From Tribonema minus (taxonomy: Eukaryota; Sar; Xanthophyceae; Tribonematales; Tribonemataceae): 64,000 bases of DNA. A model generated the notes under the pieces. It saw only the letters and a list, made by a program, of their open reading frames with translations, did no database searches and was not told where the DNA came from. This document shows, in pieces, positions 1-11,410 of the stretch; the stretch's first letter is position 1, and each line of letters begins with the position of its first letter. The translations under genes were made by a program, and so were the position numbers. The stretch is taken from contig JAFCMP010000528.1 in assembly GCA_017506865.1 (NCBI GenBank), positions 124,001 to 188,000 on the forward strand, given 5' to 3'.

Positions 1-940
1 ACTTGCTTTTCTGCATGCCACAGTTGTTCTTTGTTTATTTCTGCAAACACTTCCAAGAATGCAAGAACTGCAGCTCCTGTGTTCGTATCAAGCATGTGCT
101 CACACGCATTTGTGAGTGCAGCTGTCCGTGAGCGCAGGCGCTACCTACTACCTTGCAGGTCCGCGCTGAGGGAGGCTCGCAACCCGCCCCCCAGGGTAAA
201 TTGCATTCAAAGCTGCACCTCGCCGAGCTCCTGGGTGTAAATTGCATTCAAACCTATATTCCGCAGCTGACCAGCTTGGACCTGCAGCCATTAACGAATG
301 AAATAACTTTGAAAACATAACAGCGTTTTGCCAGACAAGACAGCAGATGCGGAATCGCTTCAAGCTCGTGCACCGAATACATCAAATACATTCACGTAAT
401 AGCCATGCTGCAGCGCTCATCCTTGCAAAGCTGCGATGCCAGTTGGGCGCTGCAGGCGCGCCGCGGCGGCGCCGCGCAACAGGGGCGCGTGTGCTGCAGC
501 TGGGATCACATTGGCGTGCGCAAGCACAGCCTGAGCAGTAGGCACGGAGCCGTGCAGCGCTTGCACTGAAGCGAACACAGCAGCACACAAGATCACCAAA
601 AAGAGCTGGAGTAGCCACTGCAGCAGTAGCTCCAGTGGCATATGAGTGCTGCAGTGTGCAGGCACCGCCAGCTCAAACAAGTGTGCCACACTGCGACAGC
701 ATAGCCACCAAGTCAAAAGGTGCACGTACACCAAAACCAATGCAACGGCATGCCATGCAGTGCCCACCAGCCTGAGTAATGCCAGCAGCGGCAGTGCAGC
801 AGCGCACACATGCCGCAAGCAAGCTGCAGAAAGTGGCCGAAAGAACGTGAAGTGCAGCAGCAGTACATGACCACCGCCGCAGCAATAGCAGAGTCACAAG
901 CTGCTTGCATCACGCGCTGTACCTCTCACATGAGTTGCAA
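1..940. other. No recognisable gene
   Basis: No splice-consistent coding exon or known motif is visible. A minus-strand open frame at 417-818 is very hydrophobic but has no family signature and matches the GC-rich, CTG-rich composition of the strand, so I do not call it. A short imperfect repeat around 'taaattgcattcaaa' occurs twice, near 198 and near 237. Confidence 0.5.
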
Positions 941-957
941 ATCGTCCACGATGGCTC

Positions 958-1336
958 GTACCGTGAATCACGGGGTATAAGATAGTACCTCCGTATAAGA
1001 AATGGGTGTCTTATACGGCGTACAAGACACCCGTTTCTTGTAGCATTTTGACAGGCAAGTACATAACATACTAGGTTTGCCGCACAAGAAACCCCCTTTC
1101 TTACACGCGGTATAAGAAACCTCAGCGTGTAAGAAAGGGGTTCCTTACATGACGGACACAGTGTCAGAAACCACGTACGTACCTTATGCAGTAAGCAAGG
1201 CAACTTTGCAAATTTTAGCAAAGCACCAACGGCAGGCATGCAGCAAGCAGTACATGAGCTTGGCAGGGCCCTCGCTTGCGCTTAGCAGCAGGCTGGGGTT
1301 TGCTGGTAGCGGTCATCTAATTCACCATTGCTGGTG

Positions 1337-1389
<53 letters not shown>

Positions 1390-1690
1390 AACGGCTAAAC
1401 CAGCTGCACTACCACCGGCGGCAATATCGTTCATTGTTCAGCCGTACCACATCTCACTGCCTCCCCCCTGTCTCTGTCTGCTCTCAACTTTAAGACCCCC
1501 CAAAACCGTTTGTGATGCACGCGCATACGCCGTATAAGATACCTGTTTCATATGGCACTTTCTTTGACAGTCATGTATTTGAGATACTAGGTCTGCTGTA
1601 TAAGGTAAACCCTTTCTTATACGCCGTATTAGAAACCCGTACCTAAGACGGCCTAAAAGCTGGCGTTGTTAACGGAACGAGTGTCTTATA
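958..1690. repeat. Diverged direct-repeat pair with TATAAGA motifs
   Basis: About 1,020-1,125 and 1,530-1,640 align as direct repeats. Both run through a TTTGACAG block, a ATACTAGG block, and then a CCTTTCTTA(C/T)ACGC block. Many short TATAAGA/TCTTATA words occur in both orientations, including a perfect 10-bp inverted repeat (CCGTATAAGA at 991-1,000 and its complement at 1,009-1,018, 8-nt loop). This looks like the subterminal repeats of a small non-autonomous element, but no clean target duplication is visible. The style resembles the TATAAGAGCGGT element in the HSP90 intron at 43,401-43,848. Confidence 0.5.
1338..1389 (+). repeat. (CTG)n trinucleotide tract
   Basis: An uninterrupted run of about 17 GCT/CTG triplets, which would read as polyalanine, polyleucine or polycysteine depending on frame. 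It lies between the two TATAAGA-type direct repeats. No convincing gene encloses it. Confidence 0.95.
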
Positions 1691-3000
1691 ACCCGTGCTT
1701 TACGGTAGAGCGCGCTGTCGTCGTCATGGCACCAAACCAATACAGCTGTAGTCGTAGAACGCCATGCACATGAACAAACTGCTCCAACGTCGCCAGCATT
1801 GATCTTCAGCAGTAGCACTCGCCGGCCAGCAGCTGTCCCGCCAGCAGGCGGGCAGCCAGCCAGCGTTCCAGCAGGTCGTCGGATGTAATAACGCACTTGA
1901 AGTTGTTGCGGTGGCCTATACCTCAGAAGCACGCGCTCAGCAGCCGTAGTCACGGGCGTCCTGAGCAGAAAACACGCCTCAGCAGCACATATTGCAGAAG
2001 CACCGCCTCAGACCCGGTGCGCTATCTCTGTGGCGCGCGTCCGATGAGTCACTAGCAGACGCAACCTCAAAGCTGTGCTGTTGCAGTGCAGCTCCATGAG
2101 TCATAAAAAATGCTGTACCTAGCGCCGCACAGGGAGCTACAGAGGCAGGCCCACATCGACAGCAGCAGTGAGGCAGGAAGAAGTTGAACGTAGCAGAGCC
2201 AGCGGGCCTCTCAGCTGTGTGTGGTTGCCTAGTATACACTCCGTCCACGACAAGTCTTGCACTTTTCCCGCAGCTGACAAAACTAGGCACAGCTCGTCGC
2301 CTGCTGCACAGAGACGAAGCAAATCGTCCAGGCCCCGTGGCAGAGCAAGGTGCACGCCATGCAACCCTCGCCAGGGCCCACGACCGCCGCGCCTGCTGCG
2401 AGCTGTCGCAGCTCGTGGCGACGTCCAAGGAACTATCTGGAGCTCGCAGCAACTTGAAGTTCGACTTATAAGCGCACGCAAGTTTCCTCGCCGGGTCATT
2501 TCTCTCTCAGTCGAGGCCGGGTGGTTGGTTCCACGGGCCGGGAGCCTCAGCCACTAGCTCGCGCGGCTTGCGCAGCTCTCGCGGCTTGCGCCGTGCCCCT
2601 CATGGGCCGTGGCGTTGGGCTGCTCGCTAAAAACGCTCACTGACTGCCAGGCCAACTACAGGAGGCGGCGCACGCGCGGTGCGCATTGGCGGCGGCCCAC
2701 TTGCAGTTGGTAAGGGGGATACCTTGACATCGTGCACGCGGCGTGCGGTGGCGGCAGCATATGCGCAGCCCATGGCGCGCACGCTCAGCGCTGACCATGG
2801 CCCTTGGAGTTTGGCCGCGGCGCGAGCATGCATCACTGCCCATGCGGCTGCACGCCTGCGCGTCCCTGCGCACGCAGCCGTCGACGGCACGCATGCGTGC
2901 TGCCGCCCTTGGAGTCTGGCGACATCGCTCACCACACGGCAACACCACTACGCATAGCTGCTGCGCTGGTGGCGCTACAGTCGCAGTGCACGCCTGCATG
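1690..3000. other. No recognisable gene
   Basis: A GC-rich stretch with many overlapping short open frames on both strands, none with a recognisable domain or believable splice sites. It is downstream of the minus-strand Fanzor relic and may contain the far end of that element, but I see no sequence in common with the downstream flank of the plus-strand Fanzor copy. Confidence 0.4.
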
Positions 3001-5641
3001 TTCTCGGCCGGCGCTGTGCTTTGAAAACGGTGCCACGCTCGCGATGCGCGTCCACGCTCTTTTGGCGATACTGCATTTGCCCTGAACGCATGCTGTCTGA
3101 AAAGCACTGCTGGTTGCACCGAGACAACGAGCCGCAAACGCTGCATTCATGCGCGGTATCCACCACAGATGTGATGCGCAACGCCATGGTGCGGCGGTAG
3201 GCGCACCTGCTGCAAGGCCGCTTGGCAAGGCGGGACCCTGGAGAGCAGGAGGCACACTCAGTTTTTTTTAAAGGCATGAACCGTTCCCAGCTCTCCCCAT
3301 GCGGACGCAGGCCGACGACTTTCTGTTGTACACGCTTCCATCCGTGGCCTGTGCTGCCGTCAAATTGGGGATCAACTTTTTTGCCATCTTGGCTGCGCAC
3401 GAAACCCGCTGCTCTGACGCCGTCGTGCTGGACGCAGCAGCTCCCTCCACATGGCCCCAGCTTGCTTTTGCCAAGTGGAGCAATCACACAGAGTACCTGC
3501 GTGACAAGTGTACAGCAGGATGATGAAGTTACCGCTACAGTAGGGGGGGCAGGAGTAGAGACAAGTGCCCATGGGTGCACCACATCAGATTTTACAGGGT
3601 CTTCTACCATCGCGGATGCCCCAAGGCATCTCCCACTGTCAGAGCTCTGCACAGTGAGTCACCATCGTTGGCCTGACGTTATGCAGCAGTCATACATCAT
3701 GTGCACCAGCCTGAGTGAATGACAGGTGTGACATGCAATTGTCGGAAGGAGCTCCATGCCAAGGCCAATGTGACGTGTGGTGGTTATAGTTGAGACTGTG
3801 CTTACTTGGGGGAGCCATTTGGTCTGTTGGGCTAGTATCAGGGCCAGCTTCCGTGCTTGTCTCTCAGTCTCCAAGGCTCCCAGTACTGCTGTTGTTAGAA
3901 CAACTGAAACTCCCCAGGTCACAAGTTCAAACCCTAACAGGGGGTCTTGAACTTGTTCCCTCTGACATTAAGTCATTTCTGTTCTGAACTCTTGAGTATG
4001 ACCGGATACCAGAAATTGCTCATCATATACTGCGAAGTGATTCATTTGTGCAGGACACATATATCAAACCGTGTCACCAATATAGCAAAACACCATAAAA
4101 AAAGAGAGACCCCGGCTGTAGGACCCTGTGAGAAGAAGTGAGATGGATGGGCAAGCGAAGCATGCCCTGAGAAGAAAGCGTGGTCCGGAGAGCAGCATGA
4201 AATACCGAGAAATATGGAGAGACCGGAATTGTCTCGAGAAATTGCTGTGATCCTGCAATGTACTTTTAGCCAGTCAGACCCTGCGTAAAAGCAACTAACA
4301 GCTGAAGACCCAGGAGCGCCTCCTGTGCTGACAGCCATGGATTTCGAGAGCCCCAGGGCTTCTAGATGGCAGCAACAATGAAAAAAGAACGCACACGTGA
4401 ATTGATGCGCCTGCTGCTATTGCAACAGACACATGGCACTTGCTGAGTGAAGACAAATAATGTTCAGGTCCTGGACGAACTGTTGTGATGTCATGTGCTC
4501 CCTCCCATTGTGCATCGAGATAGATGTGCGCGCAGGTGGTCGATGCAACGCATTTCGTACCTGTACGACAGGTGGTCGGTGCAACACATTTCGTACCTGT
4601 ACGACTTGCACGCCTTTGAACCAGTATAGCACAAGGCAAGAGCAATACATGTATGCATGTTTATGCAGGAGCCCGCGGCATTGGCTCCCACAACACGTGG
4701 TGCTGCAGCCTCGCATTTCTCACCTGCAAGCGGCCTGCGCGCTTGTGCCTTTCCGCGAGTGCCGCGGTCGCAATGCCACACGCCTGCTTGTGCATGCGGC
4801 GCTGCGCCCCCCCTCCTCATTGCACGCAGACTTTGCCAATATGCGGTACTCCGCCTGCGCCTTCACCCCCTTTGGGGGCACATCCAGATCAAATTCCGCG
4901 GCGTTCTCACGGCTCCAGCGCTGGCCAGGTGCAGTGACCGTGTGGCTTGCAGCCCGTCCATGTGGCTCGCTACTGCGTTGCGAGCCGCACGCATTCAGGG
5001 GTACATGCCACATATCTGCATGCACCGCTGCCACGACCGCACTGAAAGCCAGTACCTGGCCCGGGTCCACAGTCACCAGAATGTAGTCCAAGGTGCGCGG
5101 CCGCTCCCTGCAGCAGGGGCACCGTCTGCTACTGCAGCCGACTCCGCCCCTATGTGCAACCCATTGGGACCTTTGGAAGAGAAGACCATCTGATTCACCT
5201 GAGCAGCCGCAGGCCCTGTTCCTTGCTTATATGCTGCCACCACCCCTTGTAGATAGAAGGTCAAGCACTCCATCAAGAAGCGCAGTGTGGCAGGGGGAGA
5301 GGGCAGTCGAGGGCAGTCCGTGGTGCAGGTTCCAAGTTCAAATGTTAGTTGAATAGCAATGATGCCAGATGCCACATCTTCCCCACGTATCTGCAACGCC
5401 CTGGAACCTCTGAGCGTCTGGGCGATGTGAGGGCTAGGGTGCCGATGCAGGACCTTCGCAAGGCTGCAAGTGACCGTCTTGTGCCTGAGCTTTACACCGT
5501 CATCCGATCAAGCATGCCTCGCCTTCGCTTGAACGCTCTCAACAGAATAGCGTGCAGGCGAGGTGTCGTGTCCCTCGGCAGTAATCACGGCCACCTGCCT
5601 GCACCTGTTGATGCTCGAGCCTCTTAACCAGTTTTCGCCAT
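3000..5641 (-). pseudogene. Fanzor (TnpB-like nuclease) relic, copy 1
   Basis: A degenerate minus-strand copy of the same gene as 25,845-28,961. Shared landmarks in order: the start (ATG at 5,641-5,639), a conserved helix beginning RFLMECLTFYLQG near 5,270 (YFMECLTCYVQG in copy 2), and a region near 3,440-3,480 (AMWRELLRPARRR against AMWGELLNPARRH). A VTVDPG motif (D codon at 5,065-5,067) followed by AEYRILAKSAC looks like the RuvC-I strand and following segment of Fanzor/TnpB proteins; I do not find this part in copy 2. The zinc-ribbon end is badly decayed (an ECSVCG remnant near 3,140). Several frameshifts and stops make it inactive. A long-TIR element begins 8 bp upstream of the start codon. 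Fanzors are eukaryotic RNA-guided DNA endonucleases carried by transposons. The family call rests mainly on homology to copy 2. Confidence 0.6.
4535..4606. repeat. 36-bp tandem repeat, two units
   Basis: Two 36-bp units (4,535-4,570 and 4,571-4,606) beginning GGTGGTCG differ by only a few bases. On the minus strand they read as a duplicated 12-residue stretch inside the Fanzor relic. Confidence 0.85.
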
Positions 5642-5648
5642 GATGTTG

Positions 5649-5990
5649 AAATGTGGCCTTGGGCCCAAGAAGTGTGCTGTCAAGTCATGACAGCGATCCA
5701 AGCAAGCTCCGTGGTTGAACAAGAAGAAGTCTTCATTCCATGATTTTGGGTGTTCAGTGATTATTTAAAACCAGATAGACATGCATGCAGCATGGCTCAG
5801 CGCGGCCCGCGTGAGCATCCACTCCAGACCAGTCTCAACCTCAACTTGAAGTGTGTTGAACATTGCACAACCTGAACTTCAACACTTGCAACCTTCAACT
5901 TCAACTGCAACTTCAACTTGAGGTTCAACTTCAACTGTTGTCTCAGTGCTCAACATGCATTTTTGCACACTTCAGCCTACCGCTGCCACA
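5649..5990 (+). repeat. Left terminal inverted repeat
   Basis: Pairs with 8,636-8,958. The inner part is an imperfect (CTTCAA)n-like minisatellite, and the outer part is unique sequence ending in the AAATGTGGCCTTGGGCCCAA word. Confidence 0.8.
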
Positions 5991-6009
5991 TAACCCCCCT
6001 GCATGGCGC

Positions 6010-8635
6010 TCTCTGCATCCATGCACAACCTGCAGCGGTACAAGCAATACGATGTGCTGTGCCATCACTGGATGTCCTCACATCACGTACCAACAATCCG
6101 TTACACCTAGTACCTCGCTGCAAAACAGAAGCAGAAAACGCAAACAGCACGATGGCCGGTGCCAACGCACTGCGCTCGCGCAAACGCACAAACAACACTC
6201 CCCCCCATGTCCTAGGCTGAGGTGGCAGCCTAGTTGTATAGTCCGTCGCACCACGCTGCGACCAACCTCTTGGTACCCCAATCCCCGGCCTCGTTCCAGG
6301 CGCTGAATAGTCAGCGGCCAGAACTCTCGGGCGTTAACTGCATGACGACGACCTCATCCTGCACTCGGCCGCTTGGAACGGGTGTGTGGCCAGTCATTGC
6401 TAAGCTACACCATGTGCCCGCTTGCACATTTGAAAACTCGCTTGGTGCCCATAGCAACTAGGGTAAGCAGTCAGATAATCTACGGCACTCCGTATCGTGT
6501 AACGACACCTCCCTCCGCCAGGCGTGCCGCCTGCACTAAACACGAGCTCTGACATCCGATTGCCCCGCCACAACTTGCAGATAGCCAGTGAAAACAACAC
6601 ATGCTCCTGTTGCCCACAATTATAGTTGGAAACTGCCCAACACTATCTACCCCCCCATAACAAAGACGGGCTCATTGTTTCCTCCCCGCCAAGACCACGC
6701 TCCGGCATGTCACCTCGCCGCCATAGCTTGTATGCCAGGCATGCGACACTGTAACTCACGTGTCATCTCTTGCTCTAGCGTCAAGCAACCTCGCCGGACT
6801 TGCGGTCAAAACAACAATGGTTGTACGTCAACGGCTCCTACAAGTGTCTGAAGCACAACCACCCCTCAACACCTCAGGCTGTCCTCCTCCGGCACCGCCT
6901 TCTCTCCTTGCCGCCTCAGGCGTCGGCGGTACTAAGCTGCACTAACCCGTATGACCCTCCGGTCAGCACATGATAGCCATAACACTTGGCCGCATGCACC
7001 TCCCTGCCCTGCGTAGTGAGGACAGCCGCATCACGCCGCCCTTGAGGTGTGCTATTATCGCCCCCACCAACAGGTCTGCTTGCTGAGCCACAATTGTAGT
7101 ATCAGCTGAGAGCAATTTCCTCCTCGGGCACTCCGCCAAGCCCTGCCTGCTGCAAGCTGCCCCGCTGCGGTGTGAGCAACCCACCAAGTCCGCAGTGAGC
7201 CGCCACCTGCGCACGAGAGCCCGATTGCTGGACACCATAACCTCCTCAGTGGCGACTGTCGCCCGAGCTCTAGCCCTCGATGCGTACACCGGTGTGCGCA
7301 TCATTGCTCTCTGTGGCACCGCTTGTACTCCGCTAGTGCCGCCGACTTCCCCTGACGCGTCAGACTCCTTGTCCTCGAAGCCCTGTGCCACCACATCACC
7401 ATGCGCCTTCTGCTGCATAACTGCGGCGTGTGCCATTGGCTGTACATCGTTCTTCCCGCCGCGTGGCACAACCACATTGTGTGTCCTGACCTCGTCGCCA
7501 CGCAGCACAGCATAGCTGTATGCCTTGCCTCCGCTTGCATATTGCGACAGAGCTGCCAACAGTGTGTGCCTCGCCCTCGCCGCTTGTGTGCCCCGTATAG
7601 CTGCCGTTGTTGCGTGTGGCTTCCTCTCCGGGGTCAATGCTGCGTGTTGTCATTGCTGTACGCCGTGCCATTGGACTATGCTGCACAGGCACTAGTGCTG
7701 TGCATCGCGTAGAAGCCGTGATCCCAGCTGTTGCAGTGCCGTGCTGTACGAGCACCATTGCGTTGCGTCGCACGGCCTCCGCCAACCGACATGCGCCAGC
7801 TGTAGCCACTGCAATGAGCTGAACTGCCTCCATGTTGCACTCAACTGCCGAAGGGCTCTCGGCAATTGAGCGTTGCCCGTTGCTGGTGCTGACGGACACA
7901 GCTGCGCCACCTGCGCTGCTGTACACAAGTCCAGGAGCCGTGGCAAGCACCATGTTACTAACCGCCGTGAAAAGATCATGGCCTTTGGGTGCTGCCGTCA
8001 AGGGTGCCAGGACGCCACAGATGCCTCCGATGCCTCCAAAACGATGCGGAGCCTTCACTGCTGTGGCATGATGCAACACCTGTCTGTCCCTGTGTTGCCG
8101 GTGCTGCTGAGCAACCCATCAGTTCTACATTCCGTGCAGCGTTGAACTGTCAGAGGCAATAGCGGCCGCTGCACCTCGTCGTTGTTGCATCTCTCGAGAG
8201 GCTGTCGTTGATGCGCGTTGCAGCAGTCGATTGCGTAGAGACGATGCCCATAGCAGGACTGTTGCATATGCCTTGCTACAGATCCCTGGATCAAACGGCA
8301 CAGAGGCGTCATCAATGCCATTAGCGGGCACAAGAGCGGCCTCCTCTGTTGTGGGCCCTGTAGCCATGTGCGATGGTGTTGGTCAGCCTGTCCATTGCAC
8401 TTTAGGACACAGTGCCTGATGAAAACAAGTGCCGCCTGTCAGAAAAGAGCACTGCTGCGGCTTTGGTGCTGCGAGAAGGAGCTGCCGCTGATGCTTGTGC
8501 TGCGCTGGTGATGAACGCTGGACCGGTGCTGACCGCAGCTGCTGCATTGCGAACGCTTGCTGTTGGTGTGGCAGAGCTTAGCGTTGCTGTTGCAGAGCCT
8601 TGTGTGCCTGATGCGGCAATAATTTGCCTGTCCGC
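6010..8635 (-). pseudogene. Captured retroelement fragment (inverted copy)
   Basis: Read on the minus strand this follows 21,950-24,620 closely. The frame 7,637-6,963, beginning MTPERKPHATTAAIRG, matches the C-terminal half of the plus-strand ORF at 22,310-23,632 through to the shared ending (CMRPSV.AIMC). The following part matches the decayed integrase region (GNRMSEL block near 6,550). Frames are broken by indels, so it is not coding here. Confidence 0.7.
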
Positions 8636-8958
8636 AGTGTGGCAGCGGTAGGCTGAAGTGCGCAAAAATGCATGTTGAGCATTGTGGCAACAGTTGAAGT
8701 TGAACTTAAAGTTGAAGTTGAAATTCGACAAGCGTTGAAGTTGAGGTTGTGCAATGTTCAACACACTCCTAGTTGAGGTTGAGACTGATCTGGAGTCGAT
8801 GCTCAGCGGGCCGCGCTGAGCTGCAGGCATTTAATCTGGATAATAATCACTGAACACCCACAATCATGGAATGAAGACTTCGTCTTGTTCAGCCACGGAG
8901 CTTGCTTGGATCGCTGTCATGACTTGACAGCACAATCCTTGGGCCCAAGGCCACATTT
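8636..8958 (-). repeat. Right terminal inverted repeat
   Basis: Inverted partner of 5,649-5,990, with the same order of blocks and a few indels in the minisatellite. The inner boundary is clear: beyond it homology switches to the captured retroelement fragment. Confidence 0.8.
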
Positions 8959-9640
8959 GGTGACCGGAGTTTGCGGATCTGGACGCTACGTACTGGGGCA
9001 CGCCCCGCCCGCAGACAAAGGTTTATCGGGTGTTCCCTGCTGACAGGGGCCTGGACTTCACAAGTGGCAGGGACAGAACGGCATCCAGGACCGTTCGGAC
9101 CTTCTTCCTGTCAGCCTCGGCGCACCGAGGTCTGCTTTGTGGCGCACGCACTTCTTTTTGAGGTGTTTGCGATCGTATCGTCAGCCGGACGGTACTGGGG
9201 ACGACCCCAGCCCACCAAACCGCCAGTTTAAGGGCTGCTGACAGCCTACGTAGTAGTTTGGTTCATTGGGCAACGGCAAACTTTCTTCAGGCATCCGTGG
9301 GCTTCGCCGCAGCCTACACATCGCCATCGCACGCAGTTCAACTTTTCCGGTGGGCAGTTACACATCGAACGCGCAGAGTTTTGCAGGGCGGTGTGTGGCT
9401 GACGCACAGGAATTGGTGCTTCAGCGTGGCAACCTTCATCTACAGGCATTCGTAGGCTCGCATCACGCCTACGTCGCCATTTTTCGTCGCACGCGCAGAG
9501 TTTTGCAGGACGGTGTGTACCAACGCACAGGAGCTGGAGGACCGGCGTGCAGTGCTTTGGAGCTGGTGGGAGCCTTGCGGGTCACTGGCTGGCTGAGGAG
9601 CTTGGGTGCGCGGTGGAGCTGGCGCACGGTGGAGAAAACG
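8959..9640. other. Leader/possible LTR region of unit A
   Basis: There is no supported gene. An imperfect tandem repeat is present: the ACGCGCAGAGTTTTGCAGG word and the following GGTGTGT occur near 9,370 and again near 9,490. It ends just before the primer-binding-site-like word at 9,655 and could be the remains of a 5' LTR, but I cannot find its 3' partner. Confidence 0.3.
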
Positions 9641-9654
9641 GAGAACGGGTTAAT

Positions 9655-9669
9655 TGGTTGGCGCTGAGG
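9655..9669 (+). promoter_or_regulatory. Primer-binding-site-like word, unit A
   Basis: CGGGTTAATTGGTTGGCGCT and the following GAGG are identical here and at 18,501-18,515, while the flanks of the two units are diverged. The word starts with TGG, as a tRNA-primer binding site would. The role is inferred; the matching tRNA is unknown. Confidence 0.35.
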
Positions 9670-10329
9670 GACAACGCTGGAGCGGTGGCGAGGCGAGGCT
9701 GCAGCTGGTCTCTGTTTGGTGGTGAGTGCGTTTTCTTGGTCATAGGAGTCTGTTGTAGCTCATTGCTCCTTCGCAGCGTGCGCTTCTAGTCCTACTTTGC
9801 AGGGTTCCGCGGCGACCATCTTGGTATCTGGTATCTTGGCGGTGTCCCGCACAAACGGAGTGCTAATTGTGGTGGACGCCAATATTCTGGTGGTTCACGG
9901 TGCTTTCTACGGCTGTGGTGGTTGGTGGTCACGCTGGTGGTGGTGCCGTGGTATCGCTGTGGTGTGACGGATTGCTAAAATTCTGTTGGTCGCCGAGCAG
10001 TGCGTGCTCTGCTGGTAGTATTGAGGTGGACTTCGTGGCTAACGTTACAATTCTGGTTGCTGCGCCGTCTGCAGCTCTTCACCGCCTACGGCGCTGGGGG
10101 GGGGGGGGTGCTGCAGACATTGATCAACAATAAACATGGATTCGGCTGGTGATGGCACGGAAAAATGTGTGCAAGATGAACGCACACAAGAAAACTTGGA
10201 AGAAAATAAGAGCCTTGGTACACCCGAGGCATCGGGCGCCGGTTTGGTCACTGATGCAGCAACAGTGGCACAGGCTGTTCTCGCAACTGCTGGTGCAACT
10301 CAGGGTTGCGGTGCTCCGCGCGGGCTAGA

Positions 10330-11410
10330 TGACTAGAGAGTTTCCGGATACTCTAGAGCAAAAATCAGAAACTCGCGCAACCAGAAAAGTCCGAGTTTTC
10401 GACGAGTCTTTGCTGAAAATTTCGTAAGAGTTAGAAACTCAGTGAAGAGGCCTCAGCGAGCTCCCCTACCAGGCGCGACGTAGTAGGCGGGCAAGGAAGC
10501 GCCAGGCGCGTGAAGGCATGAGTAGTAATGATTCTGCCAGACAACACATGATTCGTGAGCGTGAAGAGAAGCCAGGTAGCATCAACTACTAGTATGTGGG
10601 GTTCACGCGAATCGCTTGAATGAACAGAGGTCGCTGGCTGCGCAGCCACTAGACGCGTGTGTCCTATCCGCTTATCGGCCAGAGGTCATCGTTGGTATGG
10701 CTAGCTCTATCGTGTGCGCAATCGACTGGTTCTGTCAGGCTGCTTGTGTGACCGTGTGTTCTCTTCTCTCAAGAAAAACCTTCGGGCTATTGCGTGCCTG
10801 CCGTGTGCGAGCGGACGCGTGTGTCCTACCCTTATCGGCCAGAGGACATCGTGCACTCAGCTAGGTCGATCGCGTGCGCAATCGACTGGTACTGTCAGGC
10901 AGCTGCTTCGTGTGTGTTCTCTTCTCCCAACTCCCAAGAAAAACCTTCAGGGCTGATTGCGTACAGCCGTGTGCGAGCGGGATGGGAGTCACGGTACACA
11001 AGACAGCATGACGTTCGACAATGAAGCTGGCAGTCGCTTGCTGCATCTCAAGCGCAAACAACACGGTGCAGGCCTGCGTGCCCCCCATGCGTGAGTCACG
11101 GCATCATACGCCAACCTCGCGTCAGCCGTACTGGATAGCCTTGCCGACAGTGCTACAACCTCCCCTATGCTTACATGGCACCAGACTGCGCTCGTGTCAC
11201 GCGCACAAGGCTTTTCTAGAGTGCGCGCCCGGCGCTTGTTTCTAGAGAAGCTCCAAAAGTGTTGCATTACAAAAAAGAGTGCTCGCCCACTCTAAAACCA
11301 GAAATAGAGACGATTTTTAGAAAAAGCAAGATGAACGGCCGAGTCAAGACTCGCGCTTCTCTAGAAAATCGATTTCTAGTAGTTCGAAAATAGAGAACTC
11401 GGAAACCCGC
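10330..11410. mobile_element. Insertion in ORF1-A
   Basis: The stretch is absent from copy B, is AT-richer at both ends, and splits the ORF1-A frame. Its ends show a weak inverted similarity (GTTTCCGGATACTCTAG near 10,344 against the complement of the segment ending near 11,408), and both ends contain several TCTAGA/CTCTAG words. The interior carries two tandem repeat units. It is either a nested small transposon or a retained intron-like insertion. Confidence 0.45.
10652..10980. repeat. ~165-bp tandem repeat, two units
   Basis: Units 10,652-10,813 and 10,814-10,980 both start GACGCGTGTGTCCTA and share the TTATCGGCCAGAGG, GTGCGCAATCGACTGGT and AAGAAAAACCTTC blocks. They lie inside the insertion in ORF1-A. 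Confidence 0.8.

Larger units (their letters stand above)
5649..8958. mobile_element. 3.3-kb element with ~330-bp terminal inverted repeats
   Basis: The left arm (5,649-5,990) and right arm (8,636-8,958) are inverted copies of each other. The outermost shared word is AAATGTGGCCTTGGGCCCAA, and the arms also share the GACAGCGATCCAAGCAAGCT block and a run of CTTCAACTTCAA-type minisatellite. The centre (about 6,010-8,635) is an inverted copy of retroelement sequence found at about 21,950-24,620. No transposase is visible inside, so it looks like a foldback or Pack-TIR-type non-autonomous element. No target-site duplication is obvious. It sits directly against the 5' end of the minus-strand Fanzor relic. 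Confidence 0.75.

Noticed and set aside
417..818. Hydrophobic 133-aa minus-strand ORF
   Set aside because: No family signature or splice context. The composition follows from a CAG/CTG-rich strand, so it is probably chance.
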